From the NCBI GenBank assembly GCA_030612585.1, contig JAUWNP010000210.1, positions 1 to 7,785 on the forward strand: 7,785 nt of DNA, given 5' to 3'. Below are positions 1 to 6,037 of this stretch, in pieces. This DNA comes from Anaerolineae bacterium (GTDB taxonomy: Bacteria; Chloroflexota; Anaerolineae; B4-G1). The position numbers were made by a program, and so were the translations under genes. The notes under the pieces are model-generated. The model saw only the letters and a program-made list of their open reading frames with translations, did not search any database and had not been told where the DNA came from. Within the stretch, counting starts at the first letter, position 1. Each line of letters begins with the position of its first letter.

Positions 1-981
1 GATGCGCGCCTGGGCGACGATGGCCCCGTGGACCAATTTCAGCCGGTCGGGGTCCTCGGCCACCCAGACCGGCACCTCTATCCGCGCGACGACCGGGTCG
101 TGCCCCTCCTCGGCCAGGTTGAGGTAGCAGAAATGGACAGCGTGGCCGGCAGGGTGGTAGTATTCGCTGTTGATGGATGAGGGGCTGACGAAGAGGGCCG
201 AGCGTGCACCAGGCGGTAGAGCCCCGAAGACTGCGCGGTCGGGCAGGCGCTTCAGCGGATTGGTCTCCTGATTGGCCTGATCCTCGTCTCCCTCCAGGCT
301 GGCCAGGTACAGCAACCTCGTCACCTCCGTGCGGCGCGGGCGGCTGACGAAAGCGGCCACGACCGCACCAGCCTGGCGGATGAGGCTCAATTGGTCCAGG
401 TAGGCCGTCACCTTCGCGCACTGCTCCCTGGCTGGCAGGCCTTCCAGCACCCACAGGATGAGAGTGCCATCCACCAACGCTATCGTAGGCCCCGGCGGTT
501 CGACGGCGCACAAGTCGGCCAGGCGGGTGATCTCGGCCAGGTCCCGCCGCACATCGAGCACGTTCCCGGACACGAGGAGCCCGTTCTCGTACACGTCGTC
601 CTCGGTGTAGCCCAGGGTGGGCTCGCTATGGGCCTCAGGCGCTTCGCCGCTGCCGTGCCGGTAGACCAGGCTGCCGACGTTGATCAGGTGATAGAGCGCC
701 GCGCCGTGCCGGTCGGGCTGAATCTGCGAGCCATCGGCAGCGATGACGGTGAACCGTTCTGGGATGGCGGGCAGGGGATGGACGGCGTCGAGGGGTTCGC
801 CGGTCGGGATGGCGGCGCGGTCAGATCGGGCGGGATGGCGCAGCCGCTCGCCCTGGTCGGCGTACTGGGCCAGCCAGCGCCGCGCCAGTTCCACCTGGCC
901 GGCGAACTGCCGCTCGCGGGCGGCCAACTCCTCGCCCATCGTCCTCGCCTGTCCAGTCAACCTGCTCAGTTCGAGCGTCAC
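1..981 (-). CDS. nurA: NurA-domain nuclease, C-terminus cut by window edge
   Basis: A continuous reading frame of 327 codons runs off the left edge without a stop. The protein resembles NurA, the 5'-3' nuclease that with the HerA ATPase resects DNA ends in archaea and some bacteria. Support: an N-terminal helical stretch (about residues 5-50), the first acidic motif AADGSQ with D83, a second acidic motif ALVDGTL with D171, and a C-terminal histidine motif (LVHGAIVAQ, H318) just before the edge. NurA proteins are usually somewhat longer, so perhaps 40-70 residues are missing. The GTG start at 981 is chosen because TGA lies directly upstream in frame and a strong Shine-Dalgarno (GAGGAGG) sits 5 nt before it. 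A sigma-70-like promoter lies upstream. No herA is visible; it could lie outside the window. The family call rests on motifs read by eye. Confidence 0.8.
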   Translation of the reverse strand, partial: MTLELSRLTGQARTMGEELAARERQFAGQVELARRWLAQYADQGERLRHPARSDRAAIPTGEPLDAVHPLPAIPERFTVIAADGSQIQPDRHGAALYHLINVGSLVYRHGSGEAPEAHSEPTLGYTEDDVYENGLLVSGNVLDVRRDLAEITRLADLCAVEPPGPTIALVDGTLILWVLEGLPAREQCAKVTAYLDQLSLIRQAGAVVAAFVSRPRRTEVTRLLYLASLEGDEDQANQETNPLKRLPDRAVFGALPPGARSALFVSPSSINSEYYHPAGHAVHFCYLNLAEEGHDPVVARIEVPVWVAEDPDRLKLVHGAIVAQARI

Positions 982-1021
982 TCAGGCCTCCTCGTGCCTA
1001 AGACCACGTAGCATTGAAGTT

Positions 1022-1042
1022 TCAAGTACTGATTATACTTGA
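1022..1042. promoter_or_regulatory. Inverted repeat over the nurA -10 box, possible operator
   Basis: TCAAGTA (1022-1028) and TACTTGA (1036-1042) form a perfect 7-bp inverted repeat with a 7-nt centre (CTGATTA). It spans the -10 box and predicted start of the minus-strand promoter, the usual place for a repressor site. The half-sites are spaced 14 bp start to start, roughly 1.3 helical turns. I do not recognise the regulator. It could also form a weak hairpin or be chance. Confidence 0.4.
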
Positions 1043-1060
1043 GGCTTCGGGCACTGACAA
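1032..1060 (-). promoter_or_regulatory. Sigma-70-type promoter of the nurA-like gene
   Basis: Read on the minus strand, TTGTCA (1060-1055, 5/6 to consensus) is followed after exactly 17 bp by a perfect TATAAT (1037-1032). Transcription should begin near 1025, giving a leader of about 44 nt that ends in the GAGGAGG ribosome binding site. A 7-bp inverted repeat covers the -10 box and start point. Confidence 0.65.
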
Positions 1061-1069
1061 GCGCGGGAT

Positions 1070-1098
1070 TTGCGTCCCTCTCACCAGCAGGGTATAAT
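1070..1098 (+). promoter_or_regulatory. Promoter of the cupin gene, likely near-leaderless start
   Basis: TTGCGT (1070-1075, 3/6) is followed after 17 bp by a perfect TATAAT (1093-1098). Expected start is near 1105, at or just before the ATG codons at 1106 and 1112. No Shine-Dalgarno precedes those ATGs, so the mRNA may be leaderless. The same -35 hexamer and spacing recur before the tRNA-Leu gene. Confidence 0.5.
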
Positions 1099-1099
1099 A

Positions 1100-1783
1100 A
1101 TGTTGATGACCATGCTCAAGAAACTAAACGTCTCCCAGATTGCCGCGAAACTGAACCAGCCGTTCTCGGTGGTCAACGTCGCCCGCGTAGGTGACATCGT
1201 CGTCAGTATCTACATCTGCCAGGGAATGCTGGAGTGGCACAAGCACCTGGACAACGACGAACTGTTCTGGGTCTACGAAGGGACCATCCTGCTGGAAAGT
1301 GAGTGGGGAGAAATGCGACTGCGGCCGGGCGAATTGGCCGTCGTGCCAAAGGGAGTAAAACACCGATCCAGTTCAGGGTTACGCGCTGGTGTGTTGCTCC
1401 TGCGCTGCGGCTTCGTTCCCGAACGGAAGAACGGCCGCCGCCGCCTCTACGCTCTCGCCAGCGAGGCCAGGCTGAAGCGCGTCAGTCTCCTTGGTGCGGT
1501 GCGGGCGCTCACCTTGCCGTTTCAGTTCCACACTGTCGCCCGCATCGAGGACACCGTCGTGCAGGTGGCGTGGGGGGAAGGAACCTGGCCAGTCGAGATA
1601 CCGGTTCCTCACGACCTGCTGCTCTTCGTGTTGGAAGGCACCGCGACCGCGCGCACGTCACAGAGCATGCTGCACATGCACCCTGGTGATTTCACCGTCG
1701 TGCCGCAGGGGACGGTCTACCAACTCAGCACCACCAGGGGCACAGCATTGGTGCGGGTGACGCGCGAAGACGTGAAGACGTAA
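1100..1783 (+). CDS. Tandem cupin-domain protein (bicupin), second domain degenerate
   Basis: Protein of about 227 residues with two cupin barrels. The first is complete: motif 1 HKH-x4-E-x6-G (H47, H49, E54) and motif 2 PG-x5-PKG-xx-H (H88) supply the usual four metal ligands. The second barrel keeps the PGDFTVVPQG core but has Tyr207 where the motif 2 histidine should be, and Pro, Leu and other residues at the motif 1 positions, so it probably does not bind metal. The substrate cannot be told; cupins act as dioxygenases, isomerases or binding proteins. In-frame ATGs occur at 1100, 1106 and 1112 and a TTG at 1070. The promoter -10 box at 1093-1098 would place transcription near 1105, favouring 1106 or 1112; 1100 is given as the outermost ATG. 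The last codons and stop lie in a CGTGAA repeat tract. The hydrolase gene follows after 89 nt with no promoter seen between. Confidence 0.8.
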   Translation: MLMTMLKKLNVSQIAAKLNQPFSVVNVARVGDIVVSIYICQGMLEWHKHLDNDELFWVYEGTILLESEWGEMRLRPGELAVVPKGVKHRSSSGLRAGVLLLRCGFVPERKNGRRRLYALASEARLKRVSLLGAVRALTLPFQFHTVARIEDTVVQVAWGEGTWPVEIPVPHDLLLFVLEGTATARTSQSMLHMHPGDFTVVPQGTVYQLSTTRGTALVRVTREDVKT

Positions 1784-1810
1784 AACGTGAAGCGTGAAAC
1801 GTGAAACGTA
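1768..1810 (+). repeat. CGTGAA tandem repeat tract
   Basis: The tract contains repeated ACGTGAA/GCGTGAA units of about 7-8 nt, starting inside the last codons of the cupin gene (which supply the Val-Lys-Thr end) and running past its stop. The 12-mer AACGTGAAGCGT at 1784-1795 recurs exactly at 6127-6138 in the leader of the Wzz-like gene, which points to a dispersed repeat family. Confidence 0.6.
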
Positions 1811-1840
1811 GCCACACTTTGCACCTCGATTGCCGGAGGT

Positions 1841-1860
1841 GAAGAAATCAGAAGAAATCA
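1841..1860 (+). repeat. Perfect 10-bp tandem duplication before the hydrolase gene
   Basis: GAAGAAATCA is present twice back to back. It lies between a strong Shine-Dalgarno-like GGAGGTGA (1835-1842), which has no start codon at usable distance, and the site actually next to the start (AGGGGGAG, 1860-1867). The duplication could have displaced an older ribosome binding site. Confidence 0.6.
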
Positions 1861-1872
1861 GGGGGAGTAACG

Positions 1873-2505
1873 ATGAATGTTGAAGTAGACTTGCTTGAGC
1901 GTCTGCACTGGCTGGGCCACGCCAGCTTCCGCCTCGATGGCCCACCGACGATTTACTTCGATCCATGGAAACTGAAGGGCCGCCACCCCCAGGCCGACGT
2001 CATTCTGGTCAGCCACGAGCACCACGACCACTGCTCCCCGAAAGACGTGAAGCGGATCAATGGGCCTGGGACGGTCATCATCGCCAGCCGTGGGGCGGCG
2101 AAGAAGTTGCACGGCGACGTGCGCGCATTGCGGCCAGGGGAGCAGACGACGGTGGGGGGCGTGCAGATCGAGGCTGTGCCGGCCTATAACGTGAAAAAGC
2201 GCTTCCACCCCAGACGGGCTGAGCACATCGGGTTCATCGTGACAGTGGCCGGGGAGCGGCTCTACTTCGCCGGCGACACCGACCGCATCCCGGAGATGGC
2301 CGACGTCCGCTGTGATGTGGCTTTGCTGCCGGTAGGAGGCACCTACACGATGGACGCCGAGGAAGCCGCCCAGGCCGCAGCCGACATCGGGCCGAAGGTG
2401 GCGGTGCCGATGCACTACGGAGCAGGCGTCGTCGGTACCCGCGCCGACGCACAGCATTTCCACAGCCTTTATGATGGCGAGGTAGTCATACTGGAGGCGG
2501 AGTAG
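1873..2505 (+). CDS. Metallo-beta-lactamase-fold hydrolase (UlaG-like)
   Basis: A 210-residue protein of the metallo-beta-lactamase superfamily, short UlaG-like branch (beta-lactamase superfamily domain type 3). It opens with the typical LGHASFRL element (14-21), then the metal motif HEHHDH (48-53: H48, H50, D52, H53), a FAGDTD motif whose D135 would bridge the metals, a GGTYTM element (155-160) and the C-terminal ligand H181 in PMHYG. Both metal sites therefore look intact. Family members act on lactones, phosphodiesters or other substrates, so the reaction is not predictable. The start ATG follows AGGGGGAG by 5 nt. The length is close to normal for the group, with no signal peptide, so it should be cytoplasmic. 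It probably shares a transcript with the upstream cupin gene and ends against the convergent clpP. Confidence 0.88.
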   Translation: MNVEVDLLERLHWLGHASFRLDGPPTIYFDPWKLKGRHPQADVILVSHEHHDHCSPKDVKRINGPGTVIIASRGAAKKLHGDVRALRPGEQTTVGGVQIEAVPAYNVKKRFHPRRAEHIGFIVTVAGERLYFAGDTDRIPEMADVRCDVALLPVGGTYTMDAEEAAQAAADIGPKVAVPMHYGAGVVGTRADAQHFHSLYDGEVVILEAE

Positions 2506-2543
2506 AACGGGGCAAGGCTGAATCGTTCGGCTGAGCGCTCACG

Positions 2544-2616
2544 GCGAAGCCCTCGCGCTGAAAGGGTAAGCCCCATTCGGGGCTGGATTTTAGCCCGTAG
2601 GGCTTCGCTCTTTCAG
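2544..2616. terminator. Hairpin-rich convergent intergenic region, possible bidirectional terminator
   Basis: Between the convergent ends of the hydrolase and clpP genes, AGCCCC (2569-2574) pairs with GGGGCT (2579-2584) around ATTC, followed by TTTT at 2588-2591 for the plus strand. GCGAAGCCCT (2544-2553) is also complementary to AGGGCTTCGC (2599-2608), and CTGAAAG (2558-2564) to CTTTCAG (2610-2616). The T-run is short, so termination is only likely. Confidence 0.45.
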
Positions 2617-2625
2617 CCCGGACGT

Positions 2626-3225
2626 TCACGTCTGGGGCTTCTTCTCCGCCGGCTGAAGTATCTGATCCACTAGCCCGTACTCGAGCGCCTCCTCGGCGGT
2701 CATGAAGCGGTCACGGTCGAAATCGGCCGCGATCCGCTCTACCGACTGGCCGGTGTGGAGTGCCAGCAGATTGTGAAGCAGGTCCTCGATGCGCTTCAGT
2801 TCCTTGTACTGAATCTCGACGTCGGGGGTGTACCCTTGCGTGCTGCCGCCGGCCGGGTGCATGTGGATGGTGGCGTGGGGCAGCGCGTGGCGATACCCTT
2901 TTGTGCCCGCTGCCAACAGCACCGTCCCCATACTGGCCGTCACCCCCACAGCGTAGGTGTAGACCGGCGCTTGCACCTGCTGCATCGTATCGTAGATTGC
3001 CAATCCGTGGTAGATGGTGCCGCCGGGACAGTTTATGTACAGCGAGATAGGTTTTTCTGGGTCCTCATTCGTGAGGTACAGCAACTGGGCCACCACCACG
3101 TTGGCGACCTGGTCTGTGATAGGCATGCCCACGAAAATGATGCGCCCCTGGAGCAAGCGCGAATATATGTCGTAATGGCGCTCGCCTCGTCCTGTCGTCT
3201 CGATCACCATTGGAATCAACGCCAT
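2626..3225 (-). CDS. clpP: ATP-dependent Clp protease proteolytic subunit ClpP
   Basis: Serine protease subunit that forms the double-heptamer chamber of the Clp protease and degrades proteins fed in by ClpX or ClpA/C ATPases in the cytoplasm. With the ATG at 3225 the protein has 199 residues, a normal ClpP length, and begins MALIPMVIE as family members do. The frame stays open back to GTG at 3246, but AGGGAGG lies 8 nt before the ATG at 3225, so that start is preferred. In this numbering the catalytic residues are Ser98 (in VTASMG), His123 (in TIHMHPAGG) and Asp168 (in AADFD). The oxyanion-side PGG (67-69) is present. Around the histidine the sequence reads HMHPAGG rather than the usual IHQPxGG, one residue shorter, marking a divergent paralogue. 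It starts 17 nt after the tig stop, so the two are co-transcribed. No clpX follows. Confidence 0.93.
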   Translation of the reverse strand: MALIPMVIETTGRGERHYDIYSRLLQGRIIFVGMPITDQVANVVVAQLLYLTNEDPEKPISLYINCPGGTIYHGLAIYDTMQQVQAPVYTYAVGVTASMGTVLLAAGTKGYRHALPHATIHMHPAGGSTQGYTPDVEIQYKELKRIEDLLHNLLALHTGQSVERIAADFDRDRFMTAEEALEYGLVDQILQPAEKKPQT

Positions 3226-3242
3226 AGGCGGAACCTCCCTCA

Positions 3243-4658
3243 TCACTCCTGCCTCCTGTTCCCCTGCTCCCCCGCTTCCTGCATCCCGCTCCTTGTCTCC
3301 CCCTCCCCCTGTCCCCTTGTCTCCCCCTCTCCTTGTCCCCTTGTCTCCTCCTCCCCTCCGCCCACCTGCTCCTCCGCCTCTCCTTTGGCGATGGCGACCA
3401 GACGCTGCACCGCTCCATCGACCAGCAGACGGCTGCGCACCGTCCGCCGCCCCTCGCCGGAGTCGAGGGATGTACGCACCTCATCAGCCCGGGCGCCCCA
3501 CGAGGCACTGACCTGCTCAATATGTGCGCCGATTTCCTCCTCGTCCACCTCAAGCCCTTCCAGCCTTACAACCTCACCCATCACCAGGGCACGTTTGAGA
3601 CGGGCTGTGGCCTGGGGCCTCAATTCCTCTCGCAATTCTTCCATGGTCTTACCCTGGATGTGCAGGTAATCCTCCAGAGAGAGCCGCGCCTGGTGCCTCA
3701 CCTGCTGTTTGAAGTCCTCAACCGTTGCGTTTAGTTCCTCTTCGAGCATCATAGGTGGGTGCTCGACCTGGGTCTGCTCGATGATGGCTTCTAGTACCTG
3801 GCCCGCGTACTCCCCATCGGCTTTTTCCTGCGCTGCCTGCCGCAACTGTTCCCTGACGTGCTCTTGTAACTCTTTGAAAGAGTCGATGTTGCCGACAGTA
3901 CGCGCCAGGTCGTCGTCCAGTTCAGGGAGGATACGCTTGTAGACTTCCGCCAGTTTGGCGGTGAACTCCGCTTCCTGGCCCTGCAACTCCTCCCGTGGGA
4001 AATCGTCTGGCAGGGTCAGCGTGAAGGTGCGCTCTTCATCCGCCTCCATCCCCACAATAGCCTCGGCGAAGCCCGGTGCAGGCTCGGTGCTTTCGGCGTC
4101 TAGCAGAATACGGGCGTCGTTACCTTTGAGAAACACCACCTCATCGGCTGTCTGACCCGCAAGATCCATCACGACCATGTCGTTCAGTGCAGCCGGGCGG
4201 TCAACAGGCTCAAGTACCGCGTTCTGCTCGCGGATCGCTTCGAGTGCCTGCTGTACCTCCTTTTTGGAGACCTTGACCTTCGGGGGTTTGAGGCGATATT
4301 TGCGGTAGTCGCCCAGGTCAACCGTCGGGCGCAGGGGGATGGTGAGCCTGAAGGTGATGGGATGAAGCACTACCTCATCCAATACACCGAGAGCATAAGG
4401 CTCGATCCCCTCCTGCTCCAGCGCCTCGAGGTAGACCTCCTGGGCCAACATGTCAGCGGCTTCCTGGCGGACGGTATCCTCGCCGTGGCGTTGCACGATG
4501 ACGCTGTAGGGGGCCTTCCCTTTGCGGAAGCCTGGGGTGTTCACCTGTCTGGCGATCTGGCGTGCAGCCCGCCGCATAGCCTGTTGGGTTCGCTCTTCAT
4601 CCACCTCAATGGTGAGGATTAGTTGGTGATTCTCTAGAGGTTCGGTGGTGATCTTCAA
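3243..4658 (-). CDS. tig: Trigger factor, ribosome-associated chaperone, with repeat-encoded tail
   Basis: Ribosome-bound chaperone that meets nascent chains at the exit tunnel; it has peptidyl-prolyl isomerase activity in many species. The N-terminal ribosome-binding domain carries the signature GFRKGKAP (43-50). A PPIase (FKBP-like) segment follows at about 155-245, then the helical SurA-like substrate-binding domain to about 430. Residues 433-471 form an unusual low-complexity tail with octapeptide repeats ([24 protein letters not shown]), encoded by a T-free purine repeat. The protein is 471 residues; many trigger factors are 430-450. The start is TTG at 4658, preceded by AGGAGG with a 9-nt gap; the first residues ([18 protein letters not shown]) match the family's start. 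The stop overlaps the clpP upstream region, indicating an operon. The tRNA-Leu gene lies 52 nt upstream in the same direction, and no separate promoter was recognised. Confidence 0.93.
   Translation of the reverse strand: MKITTEPLENHQLILTIEVDEERTQQAMRRAARQIARQVNTPGFRKGKAPYSVIVQRHGEDTVRQEAADMLAQEVYLEALEQEGIEPYALGVLDEVVLHPITFRLTIPLRPTVDLGDYRKYRLKPPKVKVSKKEVQQALEAIREQNAVLEPVDRPAALNDMVVMDLAGQTADEVVFLKGNDARILLDAESTEPAPGFAEAIVGMEADEERTFTLTLPDDFPREELQGQEAEFTAKLAEVYKRILPELDDDLARTVGNIDSFKELQEHVREQLRQAAQEKADGEYAGQVLEAIIEQTQVEHPPMMLEEELNATVEDFKQQVRHQARLSLEDYLHIQGKTMEELREELRPQATARLKRALVMGEVVRLEGLEVDEEEIGAHIEQVSASWGARADEVRTSLDSGEGRRTVRSRLLVDGAVQRLVAIAKGEAEEQVGGGEEETRGQGEGETRGQGEGETRSGMQEAGEQGNRRQE
3292..3348 (-). 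repeat. T-free purine repeat, 24-nt period, inside the end of tig
   Basis: On the minus strand, GGAGACAAG occurs at 3300-3292, 3324-3316 and 3348-3340, an exact 24-nt period, within a G/A-rich tract. The coding strand here has no T, so none of its three frames can hold a stop. The 19-mer AGGAGAGGGGGAGACAAGG (3333-3315) recurs exactly at 7432-7450, on the coding strand of the Wzz-like gene. Confidence 0.8.
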
Positions 4659-4710
4659 GTGGGTGTGCCTCCTATTTGCATAGTGTTTAGATTTCGGAAG
4701 TCTTTATCTA

Positions 4711-4792
4711 TGGGGAAGGCGGGACTCGAACCCGCACGGGTTGCCCCACGTGATCCTAAGTCACGCTCGTCTGCCCATTCCGACACTTCCCC
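4711..4792 (-). tRNA. tRNA-Leu, anticodon UAG
   Basis: The 82-nt gene folds as a class II tRNA. The acceptor stem is GGGGAAG with CTTCCCC and discriminator A. A 3-bp D stem (TCG/CGA) and an anticodon stem CGTGA/TCACG surround the loop CTTAGGA, with anticodon TAG at 4758-4756. The long variable arm is GGGGCAACCC and the T arm is GCGGG-TTCGAGT-CCCGC. The long variable arm and A discriminator fit leucine. The anticodon reads CUN codons, mainly CUA. CCA is not encoded. A strong promoter ends 11 nt upstream. Confidence 0.95.
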
Positions 4793-4803
4793 GCACTGGC
4801 TTC

Positions 4804-4832
4804 ATTATAATGCCGAGTGCGTGTTCACGCAA
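4804..4832 (-). promoter_or_regulatory. Promoter of tRNA-Leu and probably tig-clpP
   Basis: On the minus strand, TTGCGT (4832-4827) is followed after 17 bp by perfect TATAAT (4809-4804). The start would be near 4797, about 5 nt before the mature tRNA. No clear terminator follows the tRNA, so transcription may continue into tig. Its -35 box lies 2 bp from the -35 box of the divergent isomerase promoter. Confidence 0.65.
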
Positions 4833-4834
4833 GG

Positions 4835-4863
4835 TTGACAACCACGCCTGTTGCTGGTATCAT
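4835..4863 (+). promoter_or_regulatory. Promoter of the sugar-phosphate isomerase gene
   Basis: Perfect TTGACA (4835-4840), a 17-bp spacer and TATCAT (4858-4863, 5/6). Start is expected near 4870, leaving a leader of about 88 nt that contains a 15-bp inverted repeat. It is divergent from the tRNA promoter, with the -35 boxes 2 bp apart. Confidence 0.65.
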
Positions 4864-4876
4864 CACCATCATCATC

Positions 4877-4941
4877 AGGTGCAACGCACTTTTGCTACAA
4901 ATTTGCCTGTTCTACGGTGCAATCTCAAGTGCGTTGCACCT
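4877..4941 (+). promoter_or_regulatory. 15-bp perfect inverted repeat in the isomerase leader
   Basis: AGGTGCAACGCACTT (4877-4891) and AAGTGCGTTGCACCT (4927-4941) are exact reverse complements with a 35-nt loop. The loop holds a second GGTGCAA (4916-4922) that can instead pair with TTGCACC (4934-4940), so two hairpins compete for the same 3' arm. The stem ends 3 nt before the AAGGGGA ribosome binding site. It is either an RNA control element or a miniature repeat inserted in the leader; I recognise no known riboswitch. Confidence 0.6.
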
Positions 4942-4957
4942 TACAAGGGGATATCCA

Positions 4958-6037
4958 ATGGACCTAAACGACCACTCACGTTTTAGCGAACTCGACCCTA
5001 ATGGCATGCTCGACCGCATCAGCGAACTACCGCAGCAATGCCAGGCGGCATGGACGCTGACCCAAGGGCTGGAGTTGCCGCCGGCCTACGAAACGGTACG
5101 GCATGCCGTCATTCTGGGGATGGGCGGCTCGGCCATCGGCGGGGCGCTCCTGCAGGGGTTGGTCGCCGGAGAATGTGATGTTCCATTCACCGTCGTGCGC
5201 GATTACACGCTCCCTGCTTTCGTCCATGGCCCCGACTACCTGGTCATCGGCTGCAGTTATTCAGGCAACACGGAGGAGACGCTGTCGTCCTTCGGAGAGG
5301 CGCTGGAACGGGGAACCCACCCAGTGATGGTCACGACAGGGGGAAAACTGGCGGCGATGGCGCAGGAGAAGGGAATACCACTGGTTCGTTTTGACTACCG
5401 CGCGCAGCCTCGGGCCGCGTTGGGCTACTCCTTCACTCTGGCGCTGGGTCTCTGCTGCCGGCTGGGGCTCCTCCGCGATTGCTCCGCAGACCTGGCAGAG
5501 GCCGCCCAGGTGATGGAGGAATGGCAGGCGGAGATTGGACCCGAGGTGCCTACGGCGCGCAACGCGGCCAAGCGCCTGGCGGGCCAGATCGCGGGCCGGC
5601 TGCCGGTCATCTATGGGGCGGGCTTTCTGGTCACCGTCGCCAACCGCTGGAAGACCCAGTTCAACGAGAACAGCAAGCACTGGGCTTTCTTCGAACCATT
5701 GCCCGAACTCAACCACAACGCCGTCGTGGGCTTTGGTATCCCCCAGGCCGTGCGCGATCAAACCATCGTGCTGATGTTACGCTCAAGTCTGGACCATCCG
5801 CGCGTGCAGGTGCGCTGGCAGGTGACGCGGGAACTGCTCCTGCGCGAGGGCGTGGCGGCCGAGACGCTACAAGGACGAGGCAGAAGCCGCCTTGCGCAAA
5901 TGCTCTCTCTGATCCACTTCGGTGACCACGTGAGTTTCTACCTGGCGATGCTCAACGGCGAGGACCCGACGCCGGTGGAGAGCATCGCTTTTCTCAAGCA
6001 GCGGCTGGCAGAGGCGGAGAGCCGCCAGTTCACTTGA
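4958..6037 (+). CDS. Bifunctional phosphoglucose/phosphomannose isomerase (SIS fold)
   Basis: Cytoplasmic enzyme of the bifunctional PGI/PMI family, interconverting glucose-6-P or mannose-6-P with fructose-6-P. The 359-residue protein has two SIS sub-domains. The first holds GMGGSAIGG (54-62) and the phosphate-binding loop SYSGNTEET (100-108). The second holds the family block from Q234 to N254, with the likely catalytic Glu237 and His253, and a C-terminal Lys347 in the position of the family's active-site lysine. The length is slightly above the roughly 300-350 usual for the group. The start is ATG at 4958, 6 nt after AAGGGGA; the frame is open further upstream (to 4817), but that part lies in the promoter and leader repeat and has no family similarity. 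The downstream Wzz-like gene suggests a role in supplying sugar nucleotides for surface polysaccharide, besides glycolysis. Confidence 0.9.
   Translation: MDLNDHSRFSELDPNGMLDRISELPQQCQAAWTLTQGLELPPAYETVRHAVILGMGGSAIGGALLQGLVAGECDVPFTVVRDYTLPAFVHGPDYLVIGCSYSGNTEETLSSFGEALERGTHPVMVTTGGKLAAMAQEKGIPLVRFDYRAQPRAALGYSFTLALGLCCRLGLLRDCSADLAEAAQVMEEWQAEIGPEVPTARNAAKRLAGQIAGRLPVIYGAGFLVTVANRWKTQFNENSKHWAFFEPLPELNHNAVVGFGIPQAVRDQTIVLMLRSSLDHPRVQVRWQVTRELLLREGVAAETLQGRGRSRLAQMLSLIHFGDHVSFYLAMLNGEDPTPVESIAFLKQRLAEAESRQFT

Noticed and set aside
391..1011. Open plus-strand frame of about 206 codons opposite the nuclease gene
   Set aside because: Antisense to a frame with NurA motifs, a good RBS and a promoter; its own translation has no recognisable domain and is Arg/Gly/Pro-rich as expected of a GC-rich shadow.
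3292..3348. Regular 24-nt repeats as a CRISPR array
   Set aside because: Contiguous low-complexity purine repeat without spacers, located in coding sequence.
2755..3669. Long plus-strand frame (about 304 codons) opposite clpP and tig
   Set aside because: Both genes on the minus strand are unmistakable; the plus-strand frame spans the gene junction and the pyrimidine repeat, giving Ser/Pro-rich low-complexity sequence.
4861..4878. CATCACCATCATCATCAG resembling a poly-His tag or vector trace
   Set aside because: Only five His codons, not fused to a gene, and embedded in natural promoter/leader sequence; simple ATC repeat is the better explanation.
4817..4957. N-terminal extension of the isomerase by 47 codons
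   Set aside because: It lies over the promoter and leader inverted repeat and lacks family similarity; ATG 4958 has a ribosome binding site and fits the family.
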